From contig CAZFHI010000007.1 in the NCBI GenBank assembly GCA_964518875.1, positions 5,396-69,395 on the forward strand: DNA of 64,000 bases. The letters run 5' to 3'. A program made the position numbers and the translations under genes. This document shows positions 1 to 9,908 of this stretch, piece by piece. The DNA is from DTU024 sp964518875 (GTDB taxonomy: Bacteria > Bacillota > Clostridia > Christensenellales > Aristaeellaceae). Position 1 is the stretch's first letter. Every line of letters starts with the position of its first letter. Below the pieces are notes generated by a model that was not told the origin of the DNA, searched no databases, and saw nothing but the letters and a program-made list of their open reading frames with translations.

Positions 1-2190
1 GTGCTTGACGGGGAAACCTGGGTATCGGATTCCAAGGGCATACAGCTTAACATTACAGAGCCTACCCCGGAACCCGTTGTAGTAACACAGCCCCCTGTTA
101 AAACGCAGCCTGAAAATAATAATAGCGTTTCAAGCTCTTTTGAAGCTGAAGGAACGGACGCTCCCGCAGCAACGTTAGAAGACGGCGCTTCAGATTCTAC
201 TGTAGCCGAAGCGTCAAACGCGCCTGCTGTAATTGTAATAGACGCGGACGCGCCCACAGAAGCGCCAGCCGTACTGTCTTCAACACAGCAGCCGGAAACC
301 GCCGCGTCAACTACACAGCAGCCTGCCGCTGTTATAGCGACGCAGGAGCCTTATGAAGACGCCTTGAACGAAAACACGTTTTCAGCCGCCGCGCTTCCAA
401 CAGCCCAGATAAGCATAGTTCAGGTAGCGCCGGATGACGGCAATATTATGATGCCTGAAAGCCAGCTGCTCGATACCGGGGTGTCCGATGCCGCTCAAGA
501 CGATCAAAGCGCGTCTTCAGACGGGCAGAATGCTTTAGCGGCAGATAATTTAACCACGTTCTCAACTGAAGCCCCATTGGCGCAGGACGTTCAGCCTGCA
601 AGCGCTACGCAGGCGCCGCAGGTGATACAAGCGCCGGCGGAACCTGAGGCACCGGCATTTTCAGCGTCTGCTGCAGATTCCACTAAGCCTCAAAATAAGA
701 ACTATAAGGACAGCGTATATATAGGCTCAAAAAAACAGAAAGATTATTCAAGGACGGATGAACTTAACATGCCGCTCCCTGATAATTACACGACATACGC
801 AGGAGGCGTATTCACCTTCAGGGGCGATAACTTCAGGCGCAACGCCGCTCATGGTGAAGCCAACATACAGCGCAAGCAGATGACTGTCATGTGGGAGGCG
901 GACTTAGGCTCTATACGTACGAGCGGCGGTACCCTTTACGGCCTTGGCTGGACGGGACAGCCCGCAATTATAAAGTGGTCAAAAGAGCTTAGGGAAGCCA
1001 TGAATATAAAAGAAGAAAAAAAGACTGTTTCACCGCTTAGGGAAGTTATAGTGCCCGCGCAGGACGGAAATGTTTACTTCTTTGACTTAAACGACGGCGC
1101 CGCGACACGCGACCCTATAAATATAGGCTACCCTTTAAAGGGCAGCGCCTCGGTAGACCCGCAGGGCATGCCTGTGCTGGCTTTTGGGCAGGGCATATCC
1201 AAGCTTTCTAACAAGACTGGCGATATAGGCTTCTATGTTTACAATTTGCTTGATCAGGAAAAACTGCTGTTTATAAACGGCCGCAAAACGAAGAACCAGG
1301 TGCAGTATGCAACGAACGGCGCCTTTGACGGCACTGCCCTGTTTGACCGCAGCAGCGATAATATGATAATAGGCGGAGAAAACGGGCTGCTGTACACGAT
1401 TAAAATGAACACCGATTTTGACTTTGCAAACGCCGAAGGCATGAAGCTCTCCGTTAAGCCGGACGTGCTTTACCAGCGCAGCAAGGGAAAGCAGGACAAC
1501 CCGAGCCTTAGCCTTGAAAGCTCCGTTGCGATGTATGGGAAATACATATTCGCAGCGGACAAGCAGGGATTTGTGCGCTGTGTAGATTCTACAACCATGC
1601 AGACTGTTTGGCTCTTTGACGCTGGCGACAATACAGACGCCGCCATGGCGTTAGACTTTAATTCTGACGGCTCCTTGTCGCTATATACGGGCACAACGGT
1701 ATTAAACCGCACTCGCAAAAAGGGCGAAGCCGTAATACGCAGCCTGAACGCCGCGACGGGTGAAGAAAACTGGAAGCTTATAGTAGAAGCAAAATACGAC
1801 AAGGGCGAGCGCGCCGGTTGTAAGGCGAGCCCCGTAATAGGGCAGAAATCCATACAGAACTATGTTTACTTTACGGTTAACAAGGTAAAGGAAGGCGGCT
1901 CTCGCATATACTGCATAAATAAAAACGACGGATCCGTAGTCTGGCAGCTCCCGATAAAGGAGGAAACTGTTTCATCGCCTGTGGCGGTCTATGCGCCTAC
2001 CGGAGAAGCTTATATAATACAGGCGGATTCAAGCGGGCTATTAACCATGGTGGACGCTTTAACAGGGCAGGTGCAGAGCACGCTGCAGCTTTCAGGCAAG
2101 ATAGACGCGAGCCCCGCTGTATACGACGACATATTGATTATAGGCACCTGCTCAAAAGATCCCAAGCTTTACGGTGTGCGCTTAGACTGA
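1..2190 (+). CDS. PQQ-like beta-propeller repeat protein, 5' end cut by the window
   Basis: The reading frame is open from base 1, so the true start and any signal peptide probably lie upstream; the GTG at base 1 is not a supported start. About residues 15-240 are a low-complexity Ala/Thr/Pro/Glu/Gln-rich linker, typical of an exported or surface-tethered protein. Residues from about 265 to the end form PQQ/WD-like blades: repeated units such as DLNDG, DSTTMQTVWLFD, NAATGEENW, NKNDGSVVWQ and DALTGQVQS alternate with hydrophobic strands, as in BamB-like propellers. Such domains usually bind protein partners or act as scaffolds; no catalytic motif is visible. The stop lies 10 bp before glpK, so the two are probably co-transcribed. 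The propeller fold is fairly sure; the function is unknown. Confidence 0.75.
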   Translation: MLDGETWVSDSKGIQLNITEPTPEPVVVTQPPVKTQPENNNSVSSSFEAEGTDAPAATLEDGASDSTVAEASNAPAVIVIDADAPTEAPAVLSSTQQPETAASTTQQPAAVIATQEPYEDALNENTFSAAALPTAQISIVQVAPDDGNIMMPESQLLDTGVSDAAQDDQSASSDGQNALAADNLTTFSTEAPLAQDVQPASATQAPQVIQAPAEPEAPAFSASAADSTKPQNKNYKDSVYIGSKKQKDYSRTDELNMPLPDNYTTYAGGVFTFRGDNFRRNAAHGEANIQRKQMTVMWEADLGSIRTSGGTLYGLGWTGQPAIIKWSKELREAMNIKEEKKTVSPLREVIVPAQDGNVYFFDLNDGAATRDPINIGYPLKGSASVDPQGMPVLAFGQGISKLSNKTGDIGFYVYNLLDQEKLLFINGRKTKNQVQYATNGAFDGTALFDRSSDNMIIGGENGLLYTIKMNTDFDFANAEGMKLSVKPDVLYQRSKGKQDNPSLSLESSVAMYGKYIFAADKQGFVRCVDSTTMQTVWLFDAGDNTDAAMALDFNSDGSLSLYTGTTVLNRTRKKGEAVIRSLNAATGEENWKLIVEAKYDKGERAGCKASPVIGQKSIQNYVYFTVNKVKEGGSRIYCINKNDGSVVWQLPIKEETVSSPVAVYAPTGEAYIIQADSSGLLTMVDALTGQVQSTLQLSGKIDASPAVYDDILIIGTCSKDPKLYGVRLD

Positions 2191-2200
2191 GGAGGGCAGC

Positions 2201-3697
2201 ATGAACAAACGCTATATAGTCGCGCTGGATCAGGGAACGACGTCGTCAAGGGCCGTGGTCTTTACGCCGGAAGGCAGAATAATGGCTTCAGCAAGGCATG
2301 AGTTTAAGCAGCATTATCCGCAGCCTGGCTGGGTGGAGCACGACCCGGAAGACATACTGTTTTCACAGACGGAATCCCTGTGCGCCGCTGTGCGCAAGGC
2401 TGGGATAAGCGCTTCTGAAATAGCGTCGATAGGTATTACAAACCAGCGCGAAACAACGCTTATATGGGACAAAAAAACTGGCAAATGCGTGTACAATGCC
2501 ATAGTATGGCAGTGCAGGCGTACGGCAGACCTTGTTGAAAAGATAAAAAGCGAAGGCCATACAGAGCTTATACGCAGCAAAACAGGCCTTTTGCCGGATG
2601 CTTATTTTTCAGCCACAAAAATTCAATGGATACTGGACAACCTTAATCTGCGCGAAAGAGCGGAAAAAGGCGAGCTGTGCTTTGGCACTGTGGACAGCTT
2701 TTTAGCCTGGCATTTAATTAAAAGCCATCCGCATGTTACAGACGCGACTAACGCTTCAAGAACCATGCTGTTTAACATAAACACGCAGCAGTGGGACGAT
2801 GAGCTTCTTGAGCTTTTCAACATACCTGAAGCTATTCTGCCGCAAGTGGTAGACACGAGCAGGGTTATAGGGTTCTTAGATGAAGCGATATTAGGCGTGC
2901 CCATACCTATAGGAGCCTTAGTGGGCGACCAGCACGCGGCGCTTTTCGGCCAAGCGTGCTTTGAAGAAGGCATGGCAAAAAACACCTACGGCACGGGCTG
3001 CTTTATGCTTATGAACATAGGGAAAGAGTTCAGGCTGTCAAACTCAAACCTTATTACCACAACAGCGTGGCGGCTTGACGGAAAGCCTACTTACGCCTTT
3101 GAAGGCAGCATTTTCATGGGCGGAGCTACTGTGCAGTGGCTAAGGGACGAGCTTAAGCTTATATCGTCCGCTCCGGAAAGCGAAAATATGGCTTTGTCCG
3201 TAAAGGACAGCGGCGGAACATACCTTGTGCCTGCCTTCACCGGGCTTGGCGCGCCTTACTGGAGCATGTACGCAAGAGGAACGCTTGTCGGCATGACGCG
3301 CGGAACAAACAGCGCGCATATAGTGCGCGCGGCGCTTGAATCCATAGCTTACCAGAGCAAGGATTTGCTGAATGCCATGGCTCAGGATTCCGGCAAGCTT
3401 CCGGATAATCTGCGCGTCGACGGCGGCGCAAGCGCAAACAGATTTCTTATGCAGTTCCAGAGCGACATAATGGGAATAAAGATCATTCGCCCTGAAGTCC
3501 TTGAAACAACGGCTCTTGGCGCAGCCTTGCTTGCCGGCATGGCGGTAGGCGTGTATGACAGCATGGACGCAGTAAGCAAGATTTGGGAAAACAAGGACGA
3601 GTTCAATCCGTCCATGTCTGAAGAGGACAGGCAGAAAGCCATTAACGGCTGGAACAGAGCCGTTAAAGCGGCGCTTTACTGGGCTGAAGAAAAATAG
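2201..3697 (+). CDS. glpK: Glycerol kinase
   Basis: ATP-dependent phosphorylation of glycerol to sn-glycerol-3-phosphate in the cytoplasm. At 498 aa it is the normal length for this FGGY-family kinase. The N-terminal phosphate-binding motif DQGTTSSRAVVF is at about residues 9-20, the family motif WVEHDPEDI follows, GDQHAALFGQ is in the middle and the C-terminal signature GGASANRF is near residue 409. The start follows a GGAGGG ribosome site at 5-7 bp spacing. No glpF, glpD or glpO is next to it; instead it follows a beta-propeller gene. A terminator ends the unit. Assignment to glycerol rather than another polyol rests on overall similarity to GlpK and is strong. Confidence 0.95.
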   Translation: MNKRYIVALDQGTTSSRAVVFTPEGRIMASARHEFKQHYPQPGWVEHDPEDILFSQTESLCAAVRKAGISASEIASIGITNQRETTLIWDKKTGKCVYNAIVWQCRRTADLVEKIKSEGHTELIRSKTGLLPDAYFSATKIQWILDNLNLRERAEKGELCFGTVDSFLAWHLIKSHPHVTDATNASRTMLFNINTQQWDDELLELFNIPEAILPQVVDTSRVIGFLDEAILGVPIPIGALVGDQHAALFGQACFEEGMAKNTYGTGCFMLMNIGKEFRLSNSNLITTTAWRLDGKPTYAFEGSIFMGGATVQWLRDELKLISSAPESENMALSVKDSGGTYLVPAFTGLGAPYWSMYARGTLVGMTRGTNSAHIVRAALESIAYQSKDLLNAMAQDSGKLPDNLRVDGGASANRFLMQFQSDIMGIKIIRPEVLETTALGAALLAGMAVGVYDSMDAVSKIWENKDEFNPSMSEEDRQKAINGWNRAVKAALYWAEEK

Positions 3698-3721
3698 TAT
3701 TTAAATTTATAAATAAAAACA

Positions 3722-3764
3722 CCGCGCAGCAAACTTTAGAAATTTACTGCGCGGTTTTGCTTTT
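3722..3764. terminator. Bidirectional Rho-independent terminator between glpK and ftsH
   Basis: The 8-bp stem CCGCGCAG/CTGCGCGG (3722-3729 with 3747-3754) has T-rich tracts on both sides when read in either direction, so it can end both convergent transcripts. Confidence 0.85.
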
Positions 3765-3789
3765 GTTCTGAATTATAATTCAGGGTTTT

Positions 3790-5649
3790 TTATTGCTCTG
3801 TCAAAGCCTTGGGATTCGCCTCGGGGGCGTTTAGTATCTGCATAAATTCCTCGCCTGTAAGTGTTTCTTTTTCGTATAGGTATTTGGCGATTTCATGAAG
3901 CTTTGATACATTTTCGGATAATATTTCTTTGGCCTTCTGATATTGCTTTTCAACAATTTCAATGGTCATCTTGTCTATTTTGGAGTCGGTTTCAGCGGAG
4001 CTTGTAGACACCATCTGCCCGCCTAAATAGGGGTTTACGTCTTTTTCAAAAGCGACCATGCCGAATTCTTCTGACATGCCAAAGCGCGTTATCATCGCTC
4101 GGGCTATTTGCGTCGCCTTTTCTATGTCGTTTGAAGCGCCTGTTGTAATAGAGTTAAATATAATTTCTTCCGCCGCGCGGCCGCCCGTTATGGAAGCTAT
4201 GCGGTTTTCAAGCTCTTCCTTGCTCATAAGGAAGCGCTCTTCCTCGTCCACCTGCATCGTGAAGCCAAGCGCGCCTGAAGTCCTCGGCACTATTGTAATC
4301 TTGTGAACAGGCGCTGAATTTTTCTGCTTGGCCGCAACAAGAGCGTGGCCCACCTCATGGTAAGCTACTATAAGCTTTTCCTTTTCGTTTAAAACTGCGT
4401 TCTTCTTTTCGTAGCCCGCAAGCACTACCTCTATGGATTCTTCCAGATCTGTTTGCGAAACGCGTTTTCTTCCGTCGCGCACAGCGCGCAGCGCCGCTTC
4501 GTTCACCACGTTTGCAAGGTCGGCGCCGCTTGTGCCGACCGCTGCCTTGGCAACGTGCTCTAAATCTATGCCGGGATCTGTCTTTATCTTTTTAACGTGG
4601 ACCTGCAGTATTTCTGTTCTGCCTTTAAGGTCTGGCAGCTCGACCGGAATACGGCGGTCAAAACGACCCGGGCGCGTTAAAGCGGGGTCCAATATTTCAG
4701 GGCGGTTGGTAGCGGCAAGCAGCACAACGCCTTTTTTAGAGTCAAAGCCGTCCATTTCAGCAAGCAGCTGGTTAAGCGTCTGCTCTCGTTCATCGTTGCC
4801 GCCGCCTACTCCCGTGCTTTCACGCTTTTTGCCTATGGTATCTATTTCGTCTATAAACACTATGCATGGGGCTTTTTCTTCGGCTGTTTTGAAAAGATCC
4901 CTTACCTTCGCCGCGCCCATGCCTACGAACATCTCGACGAATTCAGAACCTGAAATTGAGAAGAACGGCACGCCGGCTTCGCCGGCGACAGCCCTTGCAA
5001 GCAGGGTTTTTCCTGTTCCGGGAGGGCCTACGAGCAGCAAGCCTTTTGGCATCTGCGCGCCTATTTCCTCATACTTTTTGGGGTTATGAAGGAAATCGAC
5101 GACTTCCTTAAGGGCGTCTTTTGCTTCGTCCTGTCCCGCTACGTCTTCAAAATTTACGCCGGTCTTGTCCTGCACGTATATGCGCGCGTTGGATTTTCCA
5201 AGCTGCATGGCGCTCATGCCTCCGCCAAGGTGCTTTTGCATCTGTTTGTTAAGCAGCCTTAACAAAAGGAACAGCAGGGCTATAGGTATTACCCAGCTTA
5301 CTAAAATGCTGGTAAGCAGGGAAGGCCTTTCCATTATAGGCGCGCTGTAACTTACATTTGCGTTTTCAAGCATAGGTATAAGCGTCGGGTCATCAACCAT
5401 GCCTGTCTTGAACAAATTCACATCAGGCCCTCTGCCCGTTGTGAACACGATTTTATTTTCAGTAGTGTCTATGTACACTTCCGATATCTGGCGCTCAGCA
5501 AGATAGCCCTTAAACTGGCTGTAGCTTACTTCTTTGGCTCTCGGGCGTGTTATGGACGGCACTATAAGCGCGTTTATTATTGTCATAACAATAAGGGCGA
5601 TGAAAAAGTACCGCATAATCTTATGATTATTTTGATTCGGTTCGTTCAT
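3790..5649 (-). CDS. ftsH: ATP-dependent zinc metalloprotease FtsH
   Basis: Membrane-anchored AAA+ protease that unfolds and degrades membrane and soluble proteins. The 619-aa protein has a first membrane helix at about residues 11-31, an extracytoplasmic FtsH domain, a second helix at about 111-131, Walker A GPPGTGKT at about 208-215, Walker B FIDEID at about 265-270, the second region of homology ending RPGRFDRR near 337-343, and the zinc site HEVGH at 431-435. An AGGAAAG ribosome site precedes the ATG. It is the last gene of a leftward operon with a zinc-ribbon/TPR membrane protein and Hsp33 upstream, which fits a protein quality-control role. No missing residues are seen. Confidence 0.97.
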   Translation of the reverse strand: MNEPNQNNHKIMRYFFIALIVMTIINALIVPSITRPRAKEVSYSQFKGYLAERQISEVYIDTTENKIVFTTGRGPDVNLFKTGMVDDPTLIPMLENANVSYSAPIMERPSLLTSILVSWVIPIALLFLLLRLLNKQMQKHLGGGMSAMQLGKSNARIYVQDKTGVNFEDVAGQDEAKDALKEVVDFLHNPKKYEEIGAQMPKGLLLVGPPGTGKTLLARAVAGEAGVPFFSISGSEFVEMFVGMGAAKVRDLFKTAEEKAPCIVFIDEIDTIGKKRESTGVGGGNDEREQTLNQLLAEMDGFDSKKGVVLLAATNRPEILDPALTRPGRFDRRIPVELPDLKGRTEILQVHVKKIKTDPGIDLEHVAKAAVGTSGADLANVVNEAALRAVRDGRKRVSQTDLEESIEVVLAGYEKKNAVLNEKEKLIVAYHEVGHALVAAKQKNSAPVHKITIVPRTSGALGFTMQVDEEERFLMSKEELENRIASITGGRAAEEIIFNSITTGASNDIEKATQIARAMITRFGMSEEFGMVAFEKDVNPYLGGQMVSTSSAETDSKIDKMTIEIVEKQYQKAKEILSENVSKLHEIAKYLYEKETLTGEEFMQILNAPEANPKALTEQ

Positions 5650-5682
5650 ATAAACTTTCCTTTCCGCAAAAAGCTTTAAGTT

Positions 5683-7434
5683 TTATCTTACGTTAGGCTG
5701 CATAAAATCCGTGTACTGGTATATCATACGGCTTACGCGGCCCGATTCGATACAGTAGGTAAGCTTTACAGTGCCTGTATGCGTGGCGTCATAGTCCTGG
5801 TAGCTGTAATTCAGAAGACCAAACGCAGGATCGTCCGAATCGACTATATATTCTGCGTTGCCAACTTTCTGGTCGTAATAAATGCCCCTGTCGCCGGTAG
5901 GGCCTGCGAGCTGCCCCATATCTCTGAACTCAGAGCACACATCGTCCATGCTCTGGCCTATGCCTGTGCCGCGCGGCCCTTTCATAGCCTGATCGTTAGT
6001 ATCAAGGTAGTAAAGCAGGTTACCTTTATCGCTAAGCGTAAAGCGCGCTTCACCCCATGGATAGCTCAGCAGGGTGCAGCTCCCTTTTACAAGCTCGTCT
6101 GTGCCGGTAAGCTCTTTTTGAGGAGCGCCATAACGCTCTATAAAATCAGCATAATCATACTCCATAATGGGCATATTGGCAACAGAATCAGAAGAATTAA
6201 AGTAATTTTTAAACTTTCCGCCTATTTTATAGCCTACCTGAAGCTCATTGCTTGACTTGCCGTACTTGTTTACGGCAATAGCGCGCAATGTAACTTTTCC
6301 CGGAGGCAAAAGTATTCCGTCGCCAGTAAACTCCGGGCTGTTTTCTGAAGGGCGTGAACCGTCCACAGTGTAGTACATGCGCACATCCGGGTCGTCGCCT
6401 ATGTTGCGCAGCTTTACGTGAAAGGGTCTTTTATATTCCCCGGGTTTATAGTTAGACTTTGGCGCCAAGGGACGCGGAAGGGTTATTGTGTACTTTACGC
6501 TCATTTCATCTGAAATAAGCTCGCGCGACACGCATATGGCGCGGAACTGATACACTCCCTCCGTCAGCGTCAACGGTTCTGTGTAAAGCGTGCCTTCTTC
6601 AGGCAGCACTTCATCGCCCAAAGTATAGTATATATCGTAGCCGCCCTCAGATATAAAGGCTAATTTCTGCGTAAACATATGCGGTCCCGCGGCAAGGCTC
6701 GCTGTGGGAGGCTCGGGCACTATCTGGCTGCGCTCTTTATAGAATGAAACGTCCTTTGTTTCTTCAAAGGCGGTCTGCATAAGGTCAGCCGCCTGCGCCG
6801 TAAGGTTTTCAGACTGCAAAATTCTTATGTTGTCGCGGTAAGCTTCCACCTTCATCTTCTTTATCGTTTCGCCTTCGCCTTTTATATTGCTGTATATAAG
6901 GTTATAGGTTTTTTTGGCGTTTTCCAGATCGCCGGCTGTTTCATATATTTCAGCGAGCAGAAAGCAGCGCTTGTAAATGTCCTCTGCGTCAGGATCCATA
7001 TTATACGCTTTTTCTGCCGCTTCTATGGCCTTTGGAATAGCGCCGGTGTTAAGGTGTTCTTCAGCTACCGTCCAGTAAGCGGCGGCATTTGCGTCGCGTC
7101 CGTGCCTGGCTAAAATCACCTGTCCGTCAGGCGTGATTTTTAAATAGGCATAGCCGGCGATAAGCCCGAAGAAAACAAGCACAAGCAATATCGCCAAAAC
7201 CCATGCCCAGTTTATAACGTGCTTTTTATAGTAATAACGGTTGTTTCTGCGGCGCTTTTTATTAGTCCTCTTTTCGCGTTTTTCGTTTCTTTTGGGACGG
7301 GGGTTTAAGCTTACCGCTTCTCCGCTGTAATTGGCGCCAGAGCGGACGTCGCCCATGTATGTGCCGCAGTATGGGCATACGCGCGAAGCGCTGTCCGACA
7401 CCTTGTGGCATTTTGGGCATTCAAGCTTGCTCAT
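5683..7434 (-). CDS. Zinc-ribbon, single-pass membrane protein with TPR and chitobiase-C-like domains
   Basis: 583-aa protein of unknown function. It starts with a zinc ribbon (CPKC near residue 6 and CPYC near 20), then a basic Arg/Lys stretch, one membrane helix at about residues 73-95, TPR-like helices up to about 220, and two beta-rich modules containing YDIYYTLGD and VRMYYTVDGSRPSENSPEF, which resemble the CHB_HEX_C_1 carbohydrate-associated domain. The C-terminal third is unassigned. The zinc ribbon should be cytoplasmic and the rest outside. Its ATG overlaps the preceding stop (ATGA), so it is translationally coupled to the HEAT-like gene. The architecture is common in Clostridia genomes but not functionally defined. 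Confidence 0.75.
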   Translation of the reverse strand: MSKLECPKCHKVSDSASRVCPYCGTYMGDVRSGANYSGEAVSLNPRPKRNEKREKRTNKKRRRNNRYYYKKHVINWAWVLAILLVLVFFGLIAGYAYLKITPDGQVILARHGRDANAAAYWTVAEEHLNTGAIPKAIEAAEKAYNMDPDAEDIYKRCFLLAEIYETAGDLENAKKTYNLIYSNIKGEGETIKKMKVEAYRDNIRILQSENLTAQAADLMQTAFEETKDVSFYKERSQIVPEPPTASLAAGPHMFTQKLAFISEGGYDIYYTLGDEVLPEEGTLYTEPLTLTEGVYQFRAICVSRELISDEMSVKYTITLPRPLAPKSNYKPGEYKRPFHVKLRNIGDDPDVRMYYTVDGSRPSENSPEFTGDGILLPPGKVTLRAIAVNKYGKSSNELQVGYKIGGKFKNYFNSSDSVANMPIMEYDYADFIERYGAPQKELTGTDELVKGSCTLLSYPWGEARFTLSDKGNLLYYLDTNDQAMKGPRGTGIGQSMDDVCSEFRDMGQLAGPTGDRGIYYDQKVGNAEYIVDSDDPAFGLLNYSYQDYDATHTGTVKLTYCIESGRVSRMIYQYTDFMQPNVR

Positions 7435-8255
7435 GATTTTTCATCCTTAAATATTTTGTAAGCGGGGTCGCTCTCGTCAAACGCGCGTTCGGGGGCTTCT
7501 CCTCCCAAGGCTTCAATGGCGTTGCGTATTTCTATATAATCAAGATAGTCTGTTTTTTCATCAAGCGCCGCTTTTTTAAGCTCCGGAAGCGCCTTTTCGT
7601 TACCGAGTCTTCCTATGTACTCGCTAAGCTCCGCGCGGTTTTTGGGAATGCGTCTGAATAAATCCATAAGAGTGTAAAAAACTTCATCGCTGAAGTTAAA
7701 GCGCGACAACAGGCTGAGCAGCGCCTGCTTGCCGTCGTCCCGCGCTAAAGGCAGCGCCTTAAGCAGATCGCTTTCCAAATCTTCAGCGTATATTTCCAGG
7801 CTTTCCAGGCAGTTGTCTATAAGCTCGCGCGGCTCGCCTTTAACTATCCAGCTTATGTATAGATTTAGAGGCGCGGCGCTGCCTATTTCGCGCAAAAGCG
7901 ATACTGCGGTCATCCTTTCGTGCATGGAATGCGTTTCATCAAGCAAAGCCAGAAGCGGGGCTTCGGACGATTTCTGAAGCTCGACTATGCGGTTAAGCAG
8001 AAGCTCGGGCACGGATATATCCTGCGTTATATATTGAGAAACGCCTTCGACAAGCTCTTTGGCGTCATAAAAACTTTCAAAGTATTCTCCCGGCTTTTTA
8101 TTGTTAAGCCAGGGAGCCGGGGTGTCGAGAAACAGCTCGTATATTGCGTTTAAATCTTTCTCGAACTCATCAACATAATCGTAATCGTCCTGGTGGGAGC
8201 GAAAATAGTCTATCCAGAAATCTGAAAAATGTTTGTCAAAGTCTATAAGTTTCAT
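7431..8255 (-). CDS. Conserved hypothetical protein with HEAT-like helical repeats
   Basis: 274-aa acidic, soluble, leucine-rich all-helical protein. Pairs such as LLALLDETHSMHERMTAVSLL and ALLSLLSRFNFSDEVFYTLM look like HEAT/PBS-lyase helical repeats. No signal peptide, membrane segment or catalytic motif is visible. The start overlaps the hslO stop (ATGA) and its stop overlaps the next gene's ATG, so it is coupled on both sides. The position between Hsp33 and the membrane TPR protein suggests an adaptor or scaffold role; that is inference only. Confidence 0.7.
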   Translation of the reverse strand: MKLIDFDKHFSDFWIDYFRSHQDDYDYVDEFEKDLNAIYELFLDTPAPWLNNKKPGEYFESFYDAKELVEGVSQYITQDISVPELLLNRIVELQKSSEAPLLALLDETHSMHERMTAVSLLREIGSAAPLNLYISWIVKGEPRELIDNCLESLEIYAEDLESDLLKALPLARDDGKQALLSLLSRFNFSDEVFYTLMDLFRRIPKNRAELSEYIGRLGNEKALPELKKAALDEKTDYLDYIEIRNAIEALGGEAPERAFDESDPAYKIFKDEKS

Positions 8256-9178
8256 TTATTGCCGCCAGCTTCCTTCAACATGTCTTTTATCTCGTCAATG
8301 GTGAACTTGCGTTTTTTCCTGCAGAACAAGCATGTCATTTTCACGTCTTTATTTTCATCAACCATGTCCTGAAGCTCTTTTTTCCCGGCGGCCATAAGAG
8401 CGCTTCTCATTTTTTCCCTTGAGCAGTCGCAGGCAAAATTAAGCTCCTCATAGCTTAATATATTAAGATCCATGTTTTTGAACCATTCTTCCGCTAAAAC
8501 CTGCATGCTCATATCGTATATTTCACGGCTTATGTTGCTGTAAAAAGGTATTCTGTCTTCAAGCATTTTAAGAGTTTTTTCGTCAGCGTCAGGGAGCGCC
8601 TGAACAAGTATGCCTCCGCTTGACAGCACCTTGCGGTTTGCGTTAAGGCATCCAAGCGCAATTATAGATGGCACCTGCTCAGAAACGGTGTAGTAAAGCG
8701 CGAAGTCTTCCCCGATGCCGCCGGACTTAAGGCGGCTTACGCCTACATAGGGTTCGCCGGAACCTAAGTCCTTAATAACGGAAAGCGTTCCTTCGTTCCC
8801 TATGTATGCAGGCACGTCCTGCGCGCCGTTTTTAAGCGGCGGAACTTCGGCCTGCGGGTAGTGCGCCGTTATTTTAAGCGTGTTTCCATGCCCTACGCAT
8901 ACTATTTTGCCCGCGGGACCGTTCCCGTTAAAAGTAACGGTTACTGAGGAATTTTCCTGCTTAAGGTCTGTGCTGAGCATGGCGGTGGCTGGAAGTATGC
9001 GCCCGAAAGCGGCTGCTGCGGCGTCGCTTGCCAAGTGCGTATCCTGCGCCTTTTGCGTCATGCGCGTCGTGCGGCACATAACAATTCTTGCATTGCCTCC
9101 CATAACCGTCATGCGCATTACGGCGTCAGGCGCGTTGTATATCATTCCGTCCATTGCTTCAAGCGGTGTATCGTACAT
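8252..9178 (-). CDS. hslO: Redox-regulated chaperone Hsp33
   Basis: Cytoplasmic holdase chaperone activated by oxidative unfolding. From the chosen start it is 308 aa, the family length. The C-terminal redox switch is present as CDC and, about 30 residues later, CLFC (CxC...CxxC), which binds zinc when reduced. The body contains GGILVQALPDA and YEELNFACDCS, typical of the family. An in-frame ATG exists 36 bp upstream, but AAAAGGAG lies just before the ATG at 9178, which gives the usual Hsp33 N-terminus, so that start was chosen. It overlaps the end of the methyltransferase gene by 20 bp. Confidence 0.93.
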   Translation of the reverse strand: MYDTPLEAMDGMIYNAPDAVMRMTVMGGNARIVMCRTTRMTQKAQDTHLASDAAAAAFGRILPATAMLSTDLKQENSSVTVTFNGNGPAGKIVCVGHGNTLKITAHYPQAEVPPLKNGAQDVPAYIGNEGTLSVIKDLGSGEPYVGVSRLKSGGIGEDFALYYTVSEQVPSIIALGCLNANRKVLSSGGILVQALPDADEKTLKMLEDRIPFYSNISREIYDMSMQVLAEEWFKNMDLNILSYEELNFACDCSREKMRSALMAAGKKELQDMVDENKDVKMTCLFCRKKRKFTIDEIKDMLKEAGGNK

Positions 9179-9908
9179 AATTCTCCTTTTCTGCGGCGAA
9201 AAACAGCCTTTCATCTTTTTCGGAAGCTGTGATTAAGTCTTTATTCAATACGCTTATATTCGTAAAGCCGGCTTCCTTAAGCGCCAGCGACAGGCTGCGC
9301 TCAGTATGTATATACTGCCGCTGTTCTTCGACGATTCTGGTGTAATAGTTTTGTTTTTTCTTTAAAAATATATCAAGCTGCATGTATATAGAGTCGTTTT
9401 TAAGCTCGTTCTGCCATATATAGCATATATCGTCTTCTGTAAGCGTAAACGTGTTGTCCGCTATTATATTTTTAAGCTTGTGTTCGCTTGAAATATCAAA
9501 GCATATTATGCCTTTCGGCATAAGCCCTGCGTAAGCCGCGGACAAAAAACGCCTTACTTTGTCATAGCTTAAATAATTAAGCCCGTCGCATGTTGAAAGT
9601 ATGGCGGAAGCGGGCTTGTGCAGACGCAGACACTGCATATCCTGTTTTATAAAGGTAACGCGTCTGCCTGCTTTTCTTGCTTTTTGCGAAGCCCTTGAAA
9701 GCATGTCTTCTGATATGTCCACGCCTAAAACATTATAGCTTTCGCTTAACGGTATGCTTATGTTTCCCGTACCGCATGCGCATTCCACTATGTCGGTTCC
9801 TGGTTTAACGCCGCGTTTTTGCAAAATGCTTTCATATGCGAGCGCGAACTTCGCATAGTCCACGTCCTGCATAAGGCGGTCGTACACAGACGCGAAATCC
9901 GTATACAT
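9159..9908 (-). CDS. Class I SAM-dependent methyltransferase
   Basis: 249-aa cytoplasmic methyltransferase. Motif I is VECACGTGNISIPL at about residues 40-53, followed by LGVDISEDML (motif II, the acidic residue binding the SAM ribose) and KQDMQCLRL (motif III). The N-terminal YDRLMQDVDYAKFALAYESIL is typical of a group of Clostridia methyltransferases of unknown substrate. The start codon overlaps the upstream stop (TAATG), indicating coupling to the DUF624-like gene. The substrate cannot be read from the sequence. Confidence 0.85.
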   Translation of the reverse strand: MYTDFASVYDRLMQDVDYAKFALAYESILQKRGVKPGTDIVECACGTGNISIPLSESYNVLGVDISEDMLSRASQKARKAGRRVTFIKQDMQCLRLHKPASAILSTCDGLNYLSYDKVRRFLSAAYAGLMPKGIICFDISSEHKLKNIIADNTFTLTEDDICYIWQNELKNDSIYMQLDIFLKKKQNYYTRIVEEQRQYIHTERSLSLALKEAGFTNISVLNKDLITASEKDERLFFAAEKENYVRYTA